Part shown: piece after piece, positions 63,098 through 64,000 of the stretch
How the letters are laid out: each line of letters begins with the position of its first letter
How positions within the stretch are numbered: the first letter of the stretch is position 1
NCBI GenBank assembly: GCA_050116575.1
Contig: JASFOJ010000003.1
Coordinates: 6,807-70,806, forward strand
Source: JAKEGK01 sp050116575
GTDB lineage: Bacteria; Pseudomonadota; Gammaproteobacteria; SZUA-152
Direction: 5' to 3'
DNA: 64,000 bases
Notes under the pieces: generated by a model
Seen by the model: the letters and a program-made list of their open reading frames with translations, nothing else
What the model was told of the DNA's origin: nothing
The model's database searches: none
Translations under genes and position numbers: made by a program

Positions 63098-64000
63098 CCA
63101 GCTTTTTAACATCGATATTGGCATTTGTATTTGCTATTGGCGTGCTGATCGCATTCCATGAATTCGGACACTATTGGGTGGCACGCCGCTGTGGCGTTAA
63201 AGTGCTGCGTTATTCCATCGGTTTTGGCAAACCGTTGTGGATGCGCCGCGGTGGCCAGGATCAAACGGAATACGTCGTTGCTGCCATCCCCCTTGGTGGA
63301 TATGTAAAAATGCTGGATGAACGCGAGGTCGAAGTACCCAAGGAAGAGTTACACCGGGCGTTTAACCGCCAATCGGTTAGTAAACGAATGGCCATAGTGG
63401 CCGCCGGCCCCGTGTTTAATTTTATTTTCGCCATATTCGCCTATGCATTGATGTACGTGATCGGCGTGCCGGGTATCAAACCGGTTGTCGGTGAAGTCGA
63501 GCCGCAATCCATCGCTTATCAGGCCGGCATTCGTGCCAACGATCAAATCGTTGCTGTTGACGGTGAACAAACCCCGACCTGGGGTACGGCGCGAATGGCC
63601 ATGTTGCAGGGCGCACTGGAAGACAACACCATCAGGTTGCAACTGCAAAAAGGTGACTCCTCGAATCGCTATGAAGCCTCGCTGCCGGTTGACGGAATCA
63701 GCATCGAGAACAAGCAGGCGAAGCTGCTGGAAGAATTGGGAATGCAGGTATACCGGCCGCCTATTCCGGCCGTTATGGGCAAGCTCACCGATGGGGCGGC
63801 AGCGCAGCGGGACGGATTGCAAACAGGCGATAAAATCGTTGCCGTGGACAACAAAAGCATCAACGACTGGCTGGACTGGGTCGAGGTGATTCGAAAGAGC
63901 CCGGAAAAGACCCTGGATGTGACCATTGAAAGAAATGGGCAAACCCGGCAAATTAAGCTGACACCGCAGGCCCTGGAAACCGATACCGGCGTTATTGGTC
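63094..64000 (+). CDS. rseP: Site-2 protease RseP, 3' end outside window
   Basis: 302 residues visible, no stop before the window end. Intramembrane zinc metalloprotease with HEFGH in the first helix (about residues 22-26), a conserved GG region and two PDZ domains (about 115-200 and 210-290). It cuts RseA-type anti-sigma factors in the envelope stress response. The last motif (LDG, third ligand) lies beyond the window. Confidence 0.95.
   Translation, partial: MTSFLTSILAFVFAIGVLIAFHEFGHYWVARRCGVKVLRYSIGFGKPLWMRRGGQDQTEYVVAAIPLGGYVKMLDEREVEVPKEELHRAFNRQSVSKRMAIVAAGPVFNFIFAIFAYALMYVIGVPGIKPVVGEVEPQSIAYQAGIRANDQIVAVDGEQTPTWGTARMAMLQGALEDNTIRLQLQKGDSSNRYEASLPVDGISIENKQAKLLEELGMQVYRPPIPAVMGKLTDGAAAQRDGLQTGDKIVAVDNKSINDWLDWVEVIRKSPEKTLDVTIERNGQTRQIKLTPQALETDTGVIG

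Overview
The window is a continuous piece of a gammaproteobacterial chromosome. By eye the base composition is close to balanced (about half GC) throughout. The evidence for the group is gene content: rpsB-tsf-pyrH-frr-uppS-cdsA-dxr-rseP at the right end, divergent map and glnD beside it, a dapC/dapD/dapE lysine cluster, a GacA/UvrY regulator, amgK-murU for cell-wall sugar recycling, an OxyR with both redox cysteines at the E. coli positions, and a peroxiredoxin-glutaredoxin fusion. The mix resembles pseudomonads and sulfur-oxidising gammaproteobacteria, but the genus cannot be named from sequence alone. No rRNA, tRNA, CRISPR array, prophage or insertion sequence was found.

Layout. 1-2.3 kb: end of a receiver/histidine kinase gene and a response regulator. 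2.6-5.8 kb: a small zinc-ribbon-like protein, a short-chain dehydrogenase, a coding-looking remnant, and amgK-murU. 6.2 kb: gacA. 7.3-10.8 kb: a tight operon of two periplasmic thioredoxin-like proteins, a TolC-like channel, an HlyD-like adaptor and an acylphosphatase, with no inner-membrane pump. 11.1-13.1 kb: a CheX/CheY pair followed by a ParA-like ATPase. 13.4-20 kb: phosphoribosyltransferase, cupin, lytic transglycosylase, proS, a lipoprotein, nadC and a methyltransferase. 20.2-26.4 kb: acyltransferase, clpB with a heat-shock-type promoter, and a GGDEF/EAL protein. 26.6-32.6 kb: mostly single genes (redoxin, GFA-type protein, PAS/zinc protein, corA, fetB-like permease, PilZ protein, esterase).

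32.9-38 kb: lysine/diaminopimelate genes on the minus strand (dapC, dapD, Spx-like reductase, VOC protein, dapE, YheT-like hydrolase). 38-52.7 kb: an accessory block between dapC and glnD, genes that lie close together in Pseudomonas. It holds a DMT transporter, a VOC protein, oxyR, a Tat-exported metallophosphoesterase with a cytochrome c, a DUF1566-like (Lcl) protein, a vanadium haloperoxidase of bromoperoxidase type, gpmA, a GNAT acetyltransferase, glutathione reductase, the peroxiredoxin-glutaredoxin fusion, a DUF2061 protein, ppsR, and an FHA membrane protein overlapping a trypsin-like protease gene. 53-64 kb: glnD, map and the rpsB-to-rseP cluster.

The clearest functional theme is peroxide defence: OxyR, a glutathione-dependent peroxidase and glutathione reductase lie within 10 kb, and a 14-of-16 match to the OxyR operator lies upstream of the DUF2061/peroxiredoxin genes. 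Other points of interest are a pump-less export/thioredoxin operon, a relic of a second metallophosphoesterase gene, two copies of a small dispersed inverted-repeat element, and a sensor-like FHA/protease pair.
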